Below are positions 9,616-18,474 of a DNA stretch of 64,000 nucleotides, piece by piece. The position numbers and the translations under genes are program-made. Source of the DNA: Candidatus Accumulibacter sp. UBA704 (lineage in GTDB: Bacteria; Pseudomonadota; Gammaproteobacteria; Burkholderiales; Rhodocyclaceae); contig DBMG01000159.1 of assembly GCA_002304785.1 (NCBI GenBank), positions 285 through 64,284 of the forward strand. Reading direction: 5' to 3'. The notes under the pieces were generated by a model. It had not been told where the DNA came from. It worked only from the letters and a program-made list of their open reading frames with translations, and did not search any database. Position 1 is the first letter of the stretch; every line of letters begins with the position of its first letter.

Positions 9616-10835
9616 GATCACCCGAAACCGGCTCCTCGTTTGCGGAGCTTCTCGCCCAGCGTCCTTTCGTGCTCTTCTGGCTGGCGCGCCTGTCTGGCAC
9701 CATCGCCAACCAGATGCTGATGGTCGCCGTGGCGTGGCAAATGTACGACATCACTGGCAGCGCCTGGGATCTCGGCCTGGTCGGACTGTTCCAGTTCGTT
9801 CCCGCCCTGGCGATGACACTGCCGGCCGGCCACGTCGTCGACCGTCTGCATCGCGGCAAGGTATTCGCCGCCTGCATGATCGCCCAGGCGCTCGTGGCGC
9901 TGCTGCTGCTGGCGGCGATTCCCGGCGATTTCGCCACGCGCGGGCTGCTCCTCGGCGTATCCATCGTTTTCGGCATCGCCCGCGCCTTCCAGCAACCGGC
10001 ACAACAGGCGCTGACCCCGCAACTGGTGCCGCCGCCCCTGTTGCTGCGCGCCATTGCCCTGTCCACCAGCGGCGTGCAGACGGCCATTATCTGCGGGCCG
10101 GCACTCGGCGGCGTGCTATACACGGTGGGCGCAATGACGGTGTACAGCACCGGCATGATCCTGTTGCTAATCGCCTTCGGCCTCACCCTGGCCGTGCATT
10201 ACGCCCACCAGCCGTCGCACTCGGCAAGCACCCTGCGCAGCGTCTTCGCCGGCGTGTCTTTCGTGTGGACCAACAAGGTACTGCTCGGCGCCATGTCGCT
10301 CGACCTGTTCGCCGTGCTGCTCGGAGGTGCCACTGCGCTGCTGCCGATCTTCGCCCGCGACATCCTCGCCACCGGGCCGGTCGGCCTCGGGCTGCTGCGC
10401 TCCGCCCCGGCGGTCGGCGCGCTCACCATGTCGCTGGTTCTCGCCCGCTGGCCGCTGCAGGAACGGGTCGGTCACCGCATGCTGGCCTGCGTAGCCGCTT
10501 TTGGCGTATGCATGATCGTCTTCGGGCTGTCGTCCAGCTTCACCCTGTCGCTGCTGGCTCTGGCCGTTTCGGGGGCGGTCGACAACGTCAGCGTCGTCAT
10601 CCGCCTGACCCTGATGCAGCTTGAAACACCGGACGAAATGCGCGGCCGGGTGGCTGCCGTCAATACCATATTCATCGGCGCTTCGAACCAGCTCGGCGAA
10701 TTCGAATCCGGCGCCACTGCCGCGCTGTTCGGGCCGGTCGGTTCGGTCGTGCTGGGCGGCATCGGTACGTTGCTCGTCGCCGCTTCCTGGATCAGACTGT
10801 TTCCGGATTTGGCGCGGCGCGACCGGATGAAATAG
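9609..10835 (+). CDS. MFS transporter, EntS-like
   Basis: Major facilitator superfamily membrane protein of 408 residues with about 12 hydrophobic helices. The segment LPAGHVVDRLHRGKVF between helices 2 and 3 is the usual MFS motif A, and the overall pattern (LMQLETPDEMRGRVAAVN near the end) matches the EntS-like exporter subfamily. The start appears to be TTG at 9609, a few bases after GGGAG, overlapping the rhodanese stop; no later ATG keeps helix 1. The substrate cannot be told from sequence. Confidence 0.85.
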   Translation: MLRSPETGSSFAELLAQRPFVLFWLARLSGTIANQMLMVAVAWQMYDITGSAWDLGLVGLFQFVPALAMTLPAGHVVDRLHRGKVFAACMIAQALVALLLLAAIPGDFATRGLLLGVSIVFGIARAFQQPAQQALTPQLVPPPLLLRAIALSTSGVQTAIICGPALGGVLYTVGAMTVYSTGMILLLIAFGLTLAVHYAHQPSHSASTLRSVFAGVSFVWTNKVLLGAMSLDLFAVLLGGATALLPIFARDILATGPVGLGLLRSAPAVGALTMSLVLARWPLQERVGHRMLACVAAFGVCMIVFGLSSSFTLSLLALAVSGAVDNVSVVIRLTLMQLETPDEMRGRVAAVNTIFIGASNQLGEFESGATAALFGPVGSVVLGGIGTLLVAASWIRLFPDLARRDRMK

Positions 10836-10841
10836 CCGGCA

Positions 10842-12206
10842 TCACGCCCGCCAGCACAACCGTGCTTCGAAGCCGCCACCAACTCGGTTGTCCAGTTCCA
10901 GCGTGGCGCCGTGCAACTCGGCGATGCGGCTGACGATGGTCAGCCCGAGTCCGCTGCCTTCGGCGGTGACCGACGCTCCACGATAGAAACGCTCCATGAG
11001 GCGCGGCAACTCCTCCGGATCCACTCCTGGTCCGTTGTCGCTTACGCCGAGCACCAAAGCGTCACCTGCGCTGTGCAGGAAAACGGTGACCTCGCTTTCG
11101 TCCGGCGAATAGCGGATCGCGTTATCCAGCAGGTTACGCAACGCCACTTCCAGCAGATCGGCGTTGCCGTCGATGGATTGCGCGCATTCCGGCAGGTCCA
11201 GGTCAATCCGCGTATGCGGCGCAGCGTCCTGTGCTCCGGCAGCGACACGCTGCACCAGTTCGACAAGATTGATCGACTGCCGCTGCGGCAACTGCGCCAG
11301 CGGATCGAGACGGGCCAGCCGCAGCATCTGCTCGACCAGGCGTGCCGCCCGATCAAGCCCGGAGAGCATCTGCGCCAGAGCGTGGTTGCGTCTTTCGGCG
11401 TCCGGACTGAGTAACGCCACCTGTGCCTGGATGCGCGCCGCTGCCAGCGGCGTGCGCAGTTCGTGCGCGGCATCGGCAGTGAATCGGCGTTCGCTTTCCA
11501 GCGAGTAGCCCAGGCGGAACAGCACGCGATTGATCGCCGCCACCAACGGCTGCACTTCGCGCGGAATTTCGCGTGCGGCGAGCGGCGTCAGATTGTCAGA
11601 AGAACGCGTGGCGACGTCCGAAGCCAGGTCGTCGATCGGTTTAAGCCCACGCCGAACCGAAACATAGATAGCCAGCAACAGGAGCGGGAAGATGAAGAGC
11701 ATCGGTTGCACGGTCTTGGCCGCGATTTCCAACGCTTCCTTGTCACGCTTGGGGATCGATTCGGCGATCTGGATGCGGTGGCTGCCGTCAGATGCTTCCA
11801 GAATCAGACTGCGCCACGATTCTCCTTTCTCGCTGATCGTCGAAAACCCCAGCGCGCTGGAAAGCGGGGTTGACGGCGCCTGTGCCGATCGCGCCAACAC
11901 GACACCATCGGCCTTGCCGATCTGGTATTCCAGAGTGAGCTGGTTTTTCCGCACATTCAGGCCGCGGATTCCGGCGATATGCGCCGTCAGGTCGGCCAGA
12001 TGCTCTTCGCCAAGCATGACCTGGGCCAGCATCAACTGCGCGGTTTTCGCCATCTGCCCGTCCATCAACTCCTGCACCTCGTGGCGCGCGCGGCGATAGC
12101 TGAACGCCGAGGCCAGGACCATGATCAGCAGCGAGGCGATGGACACCAGAATCAGAAGACGCCACCGCAGAGAGGGAACGCGTCCGCTATCCAGGGATCC
12201 GTCCAT
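10842..12206 (-). CDS. Sensor histidine kinase, QseC type
   Basis: Inner-membrane kinase of 454 residues. Two membrane helices (about 15-36 and 168-185) enclose a periplasmic sensor region; a HAMP linker follows; the H box is TADAAHELRTP with H248; N, G1 and G2 boxes are present (DNAIRYSP, GVSDNGPGVD, GSGLGLTIV). The start overlaps the response-regulator stop (TGATG), so the two are translationally coupled. It is the last gene of a seven-gene operon that begins near 17.1 kb, so its signal may be tied to the product of that pathway (inference). Confidence 0.93.
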   Translation of the reverse strand: MDGSLDSGRVPSLRWRLLILVSIASLLIMVLASAFSYRRARHEVQELMDGQMAKTAQLMLAQVMLGEEHLADLTAHIAGIRGLNVRKNQLTLEYQIGKADGVVLARSAQAPSTPLSSALGFSTISEKGESWRSLILEASDGSHRIQIAESIPKRDKEALEIAAKTVQPMLFIFPLLLLAIYVSVRRGLKPIDDLASDVATRSSDNLTPLAAREIPREVQPLVAAINRVLFRLGYSLESERRFTADAAHELRTPLAAARIQAQVALLSPDAERRNHALAQMLSGLDRAARLVEQMLRLARLDPLAQLPQRQSINLVELVQRVAAGAQDAAPHTRIDLDLPECAQSIDGNADLLEVALRNLLDNAIRYSPDESEVTVFLHSAGDALVLGVSDNGPGVDPEELPRLMERFYRGASVTAEGSGLGLTIVSRIAELHGATLELDNRVGGGFEARLCWRA

Positions 12207-12868
12207 CAGTTGACATCACCGAGCTGATAACCGAGTCCGCGCACGGTACGGATGAAATCTGCGCCGAATTTTTTGCGCAGATGGTGCACGAACACCTCGA
12301 CGGTATTGCTGCCGGTTTCCTCGCCCCAGGCATAGATGCTCTCCTCCAGTTGGGCGCGGGTACGGATGTGGTTCTGGTGGCGCAGCAGATCATCGAGCAG
12401 CGCGTACTCTCGTGCCGACAGCGCCACCGCCTGGCCATTGAACGTCACCTGTCTGGAGGCGGGATCGAGCACCACGCCGCCATGTTCGAGGGTCGGCCTG
12501 GCTTCGCCGGCCGCCCGTCGGACCAGCGCGCGCAGCCTGGCCAGCAACTCCGCCAGGTCGAACGGCTTGGTCAGGTAATCGTCGGCACCGGCGTCCAGTC
12601 CGGCAATTTTGTCGGCGCTCGAATCGCGCGCCGTCAGGATCAGCACCGGCAGGCGATTGCCGCGCTCACGCAGTTCCTTCAGCACGCTGATCCCGTCTCG
12701 CTTGGGCAAACCGAGATCCAGAACGCAGGCCTCATAGGGATGATCGAGGAGAGCCAGCCGGGCCGCTTCGCCGTCACGCACCCAATCCACGGCGTGTTCC
12801 GCCAGCTTCAGCCCGGCAAGAATGCCGTCTCCCAATATCGCATCATCCTCGACCAGCAGTATCCGCAC
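12206..12868 (-). CDS. OmpR/QseB-type response regulator
   Basis: DNA-binding response regulator of 220 residues: receiver domain with acidic pair EDD near the N-terminus, phosphoacceptor D51 in VLDLGLP, and K in LTKPF, followed by a winged-helix domain ending HHLRKKFGADFIRTVRGLGYQL. The GTG start at 12868 is supported by GAGG nine bases upstream; ATG alternatives do not exist in frame near the receiver start. Partner of the kinase just downstream. Its target genes are not known; autoregulation of the operon is a natural guess. Confidence 0.93.
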   Translation of the reverse strand: MRILLVEDDAILGDGILAGLKLAEHAVDWVRDGEAARLALLDHPYEACVLDLGLPKRDGISVLKELRERGNRLPVLILTARDSSADKIAGLDAGADDYLTKPFDLAELLARLRALVRRAAGEARPTLEHGGVVLDPASRQVTFNGQAVALSAREYALLDDLLRHQNHIRTRAQLEESIYAWGEETGSNTVEVFVHHLRKKFGADFIRTVRGLGYQLGDVN

Positions 12869-12908
12869 GTTTGCCTCGTTCTTGTTTGGCTTCCTTACTT
12901 GCCTTCCC

Positions 12909-13559
12909 TTACTTCGCTTCCTTGTCCAATTTGGCCAGCAGCGCCTTGATCTCCTGCCGGCGCCCATTGTCCGCCAACTCGCGCCCTGGACGCGGAGCAG
13001 CCTTCAACGCCTTCTCCAAGTACTGGCGCGCTTCTGGAAAACGATCCCGATCAATCAGATATTCCCCATAAAAGAAGTTCGGGTCAATCCCGTCGGGATT
13101 GATCGCCAGCGATTTCTTGAAATAGTCCTCGGCCCGCGCCTTGTCGCCAAAGCCTATCGGCCACCCGGGCACCTTGGCCAGAAGCGTTGCCAGGCTGGTA
13201 TAGGCCGAACCGCCCAGAACCTTGTCGTCGATCTTCAACGCCTCTTCGAAGCGCAGTTTGGCCTCCTTGGCCAGCGACAGCGCCCCCAGCCCGCCTCGCG
13301 CGCCGGCCTCACTGGAAATCACGATGCCTTCCCAGATCAGCGCCTCCACCAATCCGGGATGGCTTTCGACGATCTGCCGGGATTTCTGCGCCAGGGCCTC
13401 GTACTGCTCGGCCTGCTGCTTCTCGGGCGTACGGTATTTGATTTCCGCCCATTGGTCCTGGATGGGGCGGATTATTTCTTCGGGCGTGGCGGCATGAACG
13501 GCAGCGGAAAGCACCAGGCCGAGCAGAACGGAAGCGGAGGTCTTGATCATCGAGCGCAT
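12909..13559 (-). CDS. Secreted tetratricopeptide-like protein
   Basis: Protein of 216 residues with a signal peptide (MIKTSASVLLGLVLSAAVHA) and helical repeats of TPR type: KLRFEEALKIDDKVLGGSAY, DYFKKSLAINPDGIDPNFFYGEYLI, EARQYLEKALKAAPRPG. It is likely periplasmic. The ATG at 13559 follows AAAGGATT. It lies between the SDR gene (gap 20 bases) and the response regulator (gap 40 bases). Function is not known; a link to the same pathway is inferred from position only. Confidence 0.8.
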   Translation of the reverse strand: MRSMIKTSASVLLGLVLSAAVHAATPEEIIRPIQDQWAEIKYRTPEKQQAEQYEALAQKSRQIVESHPGLVEALIWEGIVISSEAGARGGLGALSLAKEAKLRFEEALKIDDKVLGGSAYTSLATLLAKVPGWPIGFGDKARAEDYFKKSLAINPDGIDPNFFYGEYLIDRDRFPEARQYLEKALKAAPRPGRELADNGRRQEIKALLAKLDKEAK

Positions 13560-13579
13560 GGAGAATCCTTTCACGGCGT

Positions 13580-14365
13580 TTAACGGGAGTTGGCATGGAA
13601 TTTGACGATGGGCAACTTTCCGGCCAGACCTCGGTCGATCAGCCCGGGGGCGAAACCATTGAGCCAGGCGAAGAAGCGCTCCGGGAAACCGATGTGCAGT
13701 TCCCGGGCATTGCGCACCAGCGCGGCGACGATCTCGCAGGCCACGTCGGCGGCGCTGTCGCTTTGGCTATGGAGCGCACGGTTGAGCGCCGTCACGGCAT
13801 CGGTGTTCATCGGTGTGTCGATGGCGCGCGGCACGATGTGCACCACCGACACCAGCGTATCGGCCAGTTCCCGCCGCAGAGCCTGCGAGAACGCCCGCAA
13901 CCCGGCCTTGGCCGCCGAATAGACGGCGAAGCCGGCGAACGGCAGGCTGCCAAAGGTCGAACCCACATTGACGATGGCCGCCTGCGGCTGCGCCTTGAGC
14001 CAGGGCAGGAGCGCATGCGTCAGGTGGATCGGTGCTTCCAGGCTGGTCGCCAAGACCTGCTCGATGGTCGACCAGGACTGGTTTTCGAGCATGCCGAAAG
14101 CACTGGTCCCGGCATTGTTGATCAGCACGTTGATGCCAAAATCCTGAGCGGCACGAGCCGTCAGGGCAACGCCCTCGACACGGGTCAAATCGGCAACGAC
14201 CACCGCGGCGCGCGCGCCCAGCGAGGCGCGCAGCGCCTCCAGTCGCGCGACATCCCGGCCGGCCAGCAACAATGCCGCCCCCGATGCGGCGAGCTGGCGC
14301 GCCAGTTCGCGTCCCAACCCGCCGGTGGCGCCGGTCAGCAGGATGCGAGCATTCTCTAGTCTCAT
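13580..14365 (-). CDS. SDR-family oxidoreductase
   Basis: Short-chain dehydrogenase of 261 residues. The nucleotide loop TGATGGLG, the NNAG motif, catalytic serine in VNVGSTFGS and the YSAAK Tyr/Lys pair are all present, so an active NAD(P)H enzyme is expected. GAGGAG lies 8 bases before the ATG at 14365. It follows the HDO gene, whose stop region overlaps the ribosome site, so the two are coupled. Probably reduces or oxidises a carbonyl made by the upstream enzymes (inference). Confidence 0.9.
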   Translation of the reverse strand: MRLENARILLTGATGGLGRELARQLAASGAALLLAGRDVARLEALRASLGARAAVVVADLTRVEGVALTARAAQDFGINVLINNAGTSAFGMLENQSWSTIEQVLATSLEAPIHLTHALLPWLKAQPQAAIVNVGSTFGSLPFAGFAVYSAAKAGLRAFSQALRRELADTLVSVVHIVPRAIDTPMNTDAVTALNRALHSQSDSAADVACEIVAALVRNARELHIGFPERFFAWLNGFAPGLIDRGLAGKLPIVKFHANSR

Positions 14366-14376
14366 GCGACTTCTCC

Positions 14377-15021
14377 TCAATTCGGTAGGGCACGGAAAAT
14401 TTCGGCATAAAGCCGGAAAAAAACCTTGGCGGCATGTACGACATCGGCCTGATCCTCCGGCGTCATTTTTTCCACCAGTTCCGCCAGGTGGCGGGTGTGC
14501 TCCTGATCCAGCGTCCCGTGCGAACGCAGGTAGGAAAATGCGGCATCCGGCAAACCCAGCGCCTGCTGGATGCGATCCGCGGCATTAAGCGCCATCGCCA
14601 CGCTGGTGCCTTCGAGGACGAAAACCATGCCGAAGAAGGCCGCGGGATTGCCACGATTGATCAGGTCGTAGGCGTAGGCCACCATCACTTCGGCCGGCAG
14701 CTCGGGACGGCTTCGTCGCGCGGCTTCGGCGTCGCCGCCGGCAGCGCCGATGTCGTTCAGGATCCACTCTTCATGGCCGATTTCCTCGTCGATGTATTCC
14801 GCTACCGGGCGGCGCAGCCAAGACAGTCGCTCCGGCAGGCGCCCACCCAGAGACATCAGCAGTGGCGTGGTGTGGCGGACATGATGGTAGGCCTGCCCGA
14901 GGAAAGCGAGATAGCTCTCGCGTGACACGTCTCCGCGCATGCAATTGGCGATGATCGGAGACGACAGGAGGTAATCGCGTTCGGCCGCAGTCGCGGCGGC
15001 GAGTTCTTCATAAAAAGGCAC
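14377..15021 (-). CDS. Heme-oxygenase-like di-iron (HDO/TenA-fold) enzyme
   Basis: Helical protein of 214 residues with the metal-site pattern of HDO-fold iron oxidases (UndA/CADD type): ExxH at E80-H83 in DEEIGHEEW, E137 in FVLEGTS, and HxxxDxxH at H168, D172 and H175. Classical TenA thiaminases lack that last motif. The start is the GTG at 15021, 7 bases after GAGGAG, overlapping the acyl-ligase end by 14 bases; an ATG at 15051 has no ribosome site. Known HDO enzymes cleave or hydroxylate fatty acids or amino acids with O2. The substrate here is not known; a ligase-activated or free acyl chain is plausible. Confidence 0.82.
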   Translation of the reverse strand: MPFYEELAAATAAERDYLLSSPIIANCMRGDVSRESYLAFLGQAYHHVRHTTPLLMSLGGRLPERLSWLRRPVAEYIDEEIGHEEWILNDIGAAGGDAEAARRSRPELPAEVMVAYAYDLINRGNPAAFFGMVFVLEGTSVAMALNAADRIQQALGLPDAAFSYLRSHGTLDQEHTRHLAELVEKMTPEDQADVVHAAKVFFRLYAEIFRALPN

Positions 15022-16495
15022 GGGAGGGCTCCTCGATGGCTTGTTCGTCATAGAGCGCTGCCAGCTCGGCGGCGTAGTGGTCAATAATGGTGGAACGGAC
15101 GGGCCGGCCATTGCCAGTGAGCATTCCGTTCTGCAGAGTGAAGGGGGCGGCACCGATCCAGCCACCGAGGCGGGCATAGTCTGGGAGCGTGGCGTTGGCA
15201 CGGCCTATCGCCGTATTCAAGTCCGCGGAGCCCCCCCCCGGATAAGGCACGACGATGGCCGCCAGAGCCGGCCGGGCGTCGCCGGCAACAATGGCCTGTG
15301 CGATTTGCGGTTGCGCCAGCAGCACGGCTTCGACCCATTCCGGCGAGATGTTGCGGCCGAACGAGGTGATCAGCAGGTTCTTGCGCCGCCCCGTGAGATG
15401 CAGGTGGCCTTCATCGTCAAAATATCCGAGGTCGCCTGTCGCATATTCAGCCCCAGGCTCACCTGTCGCATCGCCCAGATAGCCAAGGAAGGCGCGCGAC
15501 GCGACATGAATCTCGCCCTCGCGAATGGTAATGCGTACATGCGCCAGCGGCCGGCCGACCCCGTCGCCGTCGTCGCCCGGTCGGTTCACACTGACCACCG
15601 ATCCGCATTCGGTCAGCCCGTACCCTTGGTAGACGGGCACGCCGAAATGGCGCGCCTGGGCCAACAATCCCTGTTCGACACGCGCCCCGCCGACCGCGAC
15701 GTAGGCGAGTTCATCCGCCGCGCGCTGCCCGGTGTGTGCCAGGAACATCGTCCACGCCTTGAGCAGTTCCGGCACGAGGATCAGGCTGTTGGGCCGCAGT
15801 TCGCGCACCTTGTCTTGCAAGGCCTGCGGATTGAAACCGGCCATGCCCTGCCAGCCCAGGCTGGCCAGATCGGGCAGATGGATCTCCGCGCCGCGCAGCA
15901 GCGGCGCATAGATTCCGGCGCTGTTTTCCAGCAACAGCGCCAACGGCAATACGGACAGGTGTCGTTCGATGCGCTCGTCCGACAAACACGATTTCAGGGC
16001 CATGGCGGTGTCGACAAGTCCCTCGGCGGATAAGCACACGCCCTTTGGCGCACCGGTACTGCCGGAGGTGAACGAAATCTTGGCGGTTCCGTCGGGCAGC
16101 ACCACGGGCGTAGTCTGGCGACGCAGCCACACCAGGCTCCCGCGCTGCTCGCCGGCCGCAAAGCCGATCCCGAGCGTGAGGATGCGCTCCGGCTGATCGG
16201 TGAGAACGACGTCGGCGCCCGTCTGCTGCAGGGCATGCGCCAGTTGCTTCGGCGAGAAGAACAGAGGCAGCGGCAGCACCGGCGTTTGCGCCTTGAGTGC
16301 GGCGAGATCTGCCAGCGCCCACTCCGGGGAGTTGTCGGCAAGGATGGCCACCACGCGCACGCCAGCGAGGCGCTGTTCGATAGCGGATATTTCGTCGCGC
16401 GCTTCCCGTGCGCGCCAAGAGGAATGAGACCCCTGGAAAACCAGGCTTTCCGGATGACGCGCGGCCAGTGCCGCAAAGAGAACGGCTGCGCTCAT
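15008..16495 (-). CDS. Acyl-AMP-ligase homologue (ANL superfamily)
   Basis: Adenylate-forming enzyme homologue of 495 residues. The ATP loop SFTSGSTGAPKG (about 141-152), YGLTECGSVVSVN and the hinge block GDLGYFDDEGHLHLTGRRKN are intact. At the C-terminal A10 motif, where these enzymes carry the catalytic lysine (NGK), the sequence reads LTGNGRPVR, so arginine (R464) replaces lysine. It starts at the ATG overlapping the upstream gene's stop (ATGA). Presumably activates a carboxylic acid, perhaps a fatty acid, for the HDO and SDR enzymes. Confidence 0.85.
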   Translation of the reverse strand: MSAAVLFAALAARHPESLVFQGSHSSWRAREARDEISAIEQRLAGVRVVAILADNSPEWALADLAALKAQTPVLPLPLFFSPKQLAHALQQTGADVVLTDQPERILTLGIGFAAGEQRGSLVWLRRQTTPVVLPDGTAKISFTSGSTGAPKGVCLSAEGLVDTAMALKSCLSDERIERHLSVLPLALLLENSAGIYAPLLRGAEIHLPDLASLGWQGMAGFNPQALQDKVRELRPNSLILVPELLKAWTMFLAHTGQRAADELAYVAVGGARVEQGLLAQARHFGVPVYQGYGLTECGSVVSVNRPGDDGDGVGRPLAHVRITIREGEIHVASRAFLGYLGDATGEPGAEYATGDLGYFDDEGHLHLTGRRKNLLITSFGRNISPEWVEAVLLAQPQIAQAIVAGDARPALAAIVVPYPGGGSADLNTAIGRANATLPDYARLGGWIGAAPFTLQNGMLTGNGRPVRSTIIDHYAAELAALYDEQAIEEPSRAFL

Positions 16496-17112
16496 TCCAT
16501 CCCTCCGACCCGCTCCAGCGCCAGGCGTATCGGGCCGGCAACGACTACCGGTTGTGTCTCGTAGTAGCGCCCCCAATCCCGAGCCTGCGCACCCAGCCGC
16601 GCCGGATTGGCCTTGGCCAGGGCGAGTAGCGGCAACCCCAGTTTCGTGAAGATGCGGACCAGTTCGCGTGTCGCGGTGAACACCACCCATTCGTAGCCTT
16701 CCCGCGACAGGTGGCGGGCCAGCGACACGATCACCTGCACGCTGCCCCCCGGCTTCTCCGACGCCAGATGCCCGACCTCCACAACGCGATTGCGGGAAAA
16801 TTCCTGCCCCGTCAGGCGCTCCAGGAGAAGCTCGACCGGTTCGTCAAGATAGCGTTCGAGAAACAGGGTTTCCTGATCCGCGCCACGCCAACCTACGGCG
16901 GCAATCACCCGATCCTGCTGCTCGAGCAGCAGCAGGTTAGGAGCGAACGACCGGACGTGCGCTTCGTGATGACGACGAAAGACGTCGCGAATGAAATCTT
17001 CGGCTTCCTTCCGGCGAGGCGATGCAAGACCGGCATGGGCCGTGCTGACCGGGCCGGGAATTGATGCAGTGGCGGCGACGGCTTCCAGCAACGAGTTTTT
17101 CGCAGTTCGCAT
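16492..17112 (-). CDS. Thermostable-hemolysin-family / GNAT-like protein
   Basis: Protein of about 206 residues matching the family named after the Vibrio thermostable hemolysin: FIRDVFRRHHEAHV, FLERYLDEPVE, EVGHLAS, and WVVFTATRELVRIFTKLGL. The strand-helix pattern resembles an N-acetyltransferase fold, so an acyltransferase role is more plausible than a pore-forming toxin (inference). First gene of the seven-gene operon. The ATG at 17112 is preferred over 17145, though neither has a strong ribosome site. No signal peptide is seen. Confidence 0.78.
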   Translation of the reverse strand: MRTAKNSLLEAVAATASIPGPVSTAHAGLASPRRKEAEDFIRDVFRRHHEAHVRSFAPNLLLLEQQDRVIAAVGWRGADQETLFLERYLDEPVELLLERLTGQEFSRNRVVEVGHLASEKPGGSVQVIVSLARHLSREGYEWVVFTATRELVRIFTKLGLPLLALAKANPARLGAQARDWGRYYETQPVVVAGPIRLALERVGGME

Positions 17113-17353
17113 GATCGGTCCGTCGTTATTGTCGATGGACCGCATCGTAGTCAGCTTGGCTTAAACGGATCTTAAGCGGACGTAGTGGACTGCATGGATC
17201 GCCCTCCTGTGGGCAAGGCGCCGCAGGAAGCGTGGATCTCCTGAACGGCTCGGCGGCATGTGCTAAAGTCAAAACGAATAGAGAACACGACCCGATTCGA
17301 GGAAGTCTATCAAGAATATTTCGCGAGCCCCGCCGCCAGCGGGCACAGGCAGA

Positions 17354-18424
17354 ATGACAGATCCCTTACCGTTCAATCGTCGTCTCACCCCTTGGCTAGG
17401 CCTCTGCGGACTGGTCGTACTGGTTTTTATCGTCATGCGCCCCTTCATTGGCTCACTGGCCTGGGCGTGCATCCTGGCTTACGCGACGTGGCCACTGTCG
17501 GAAAAGCTGAGGGGAAGATGCGGGGGGCGGGATTCGCTGGCGGCCGGATTGTCGACGCTGCTGGCGGCAATCACCTTGCTCGTCCCGCTGCTCTGGCTGG
17601 GGTGGCTGGCCCAGCAGGAAATCGCGGGAGTCTTTGCCGGATTACGCACGTTGCTGGCGTATCCCCCAGAGATCCCGAAATTCCTGCTCGACATCCCCTG
17701 GTTCGGCGAATGGCTCACGCAACAGCGCCAGCATTTGCTCGGCGACCCCCAGGGAGTCTCCGAAGCGGTCAAGATCTGGCTGCGCGCGCATACGGACCAG
17801 GTCGCCATGCTGGCCGGCGGCTTGGGGCGGACGCTGGCCAGGCTTATTGTGGTGCTGGTTGTCCTGTTCTTCTTCTACCGCGACGGCAGCCGCATCATCC
17901 ACGAACTGAGCCACGTGATGGCGCGCTTCATCGGGCAGCGCATGCATGACTACTTGGCTGCCACCGCCACGACAATTCGCGCCGTAGTCTACGGAATCCT
18001 GCTCACTGCACTGATCCAGGGCATGGTCGCCGGCGCGGGCTATTGGGTAGCCGGCCTCGCGTCACCGGTAACGCTCGGCCTATTTACCGCCGTGTGCGCC
18101 CTGATTCCCTTCGGCACTCCCGTAGCCTGGGGCGCCGCCGGAGCCTTGCTACTCTCGCAAGGGGAAACCGGAGCGGCCATAGGCGTCTGGCTGTGGGGTT
18201 TCGCTGTCGTCAGCCAGATCGACAACGTCCTGCGCCCCCTGTTCATCAGCAGCGTCAGCGACATCCCCTTCCTGTTGGTACTGTTCGGCGTGCTGGGCGG
18301 TATCCTGGCCTTCGGCCTGATCGGCCTGTTCACGGGACCAATCATTCTGGCGGTCGCCTGGGCGGTCTGGTGCGAATGGGCGGAACATCTCTACGAAAGC
18401 CCCCCTCCTGTGGATTTCCGCTAG
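17354..18424 (+). CDS. AI-2E/PerM-family transporter
   Basis: Integral membrane protein of 356 residues of the AI-2E transporter (PerM/YdiK) family. Eight hydrophobic segments are visible, with the family-typical FFFYRDG near the middle, LIPFGTPVAWG, and DNVLRPLFIS near the C-terminal third. Members include exporters of the AI-2 signal and Na+/H+ antiporters, so the substrate here is open. It stands alone on the plus strand, divergent from the hemolysin-like operon across about 240 bases that hold no further recognisable gene. Confidence 0.88.
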   Translation: MTDPLPFNRRLTPWLGLCGLVVLVFIVMRPFIGSLAWACILAYATWPLSEKLRGRCGGRDSLAAGLSTLLAAITLLVPLLWLGWLAQQEIAGVFAGLRTLLAYPPEIPKFLLDIPWFGEWLTQQRQHLLGDPQGVSEAVKIWLRAHTDQVAMLAGGLGRTLARLIVVLVVLFFFYRDGSRIIHELSHVMARFIGQRMHDYLAATATTIRAVVYGILLTALIQGMVAGAGYWVAGLASPVTLGLFTAVCALIPFGTPVAWGAAGALLLSQGETGAAIGVWLWGFAVVSQIDNVLRPLFISSVSDIPFLLVLFGVLGGILAFGLIGLFTGPIILAVAWAVWCEWAEHLYESPPPVDFR

Positions 18425-18474
18425 AGCAAATCCCTTCCTCTTGATGGTGCCTTCAGCGTATACTTACCGCCGTT

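Noticed and set aside
14377..15021. Calling this gene tenA (thiaminase II)
   Set aside because: The protein has iron-site motifs (HxxxDxxH) and no thiamine genes nearby.
16492..17112. Calling the first gene of the HDO operon a toxin
   Set aside because: The family name comes from one Vibrio protein. There is no signal peptide or pore-like segment here, and the fold pattern looks like an acetyltransferase.
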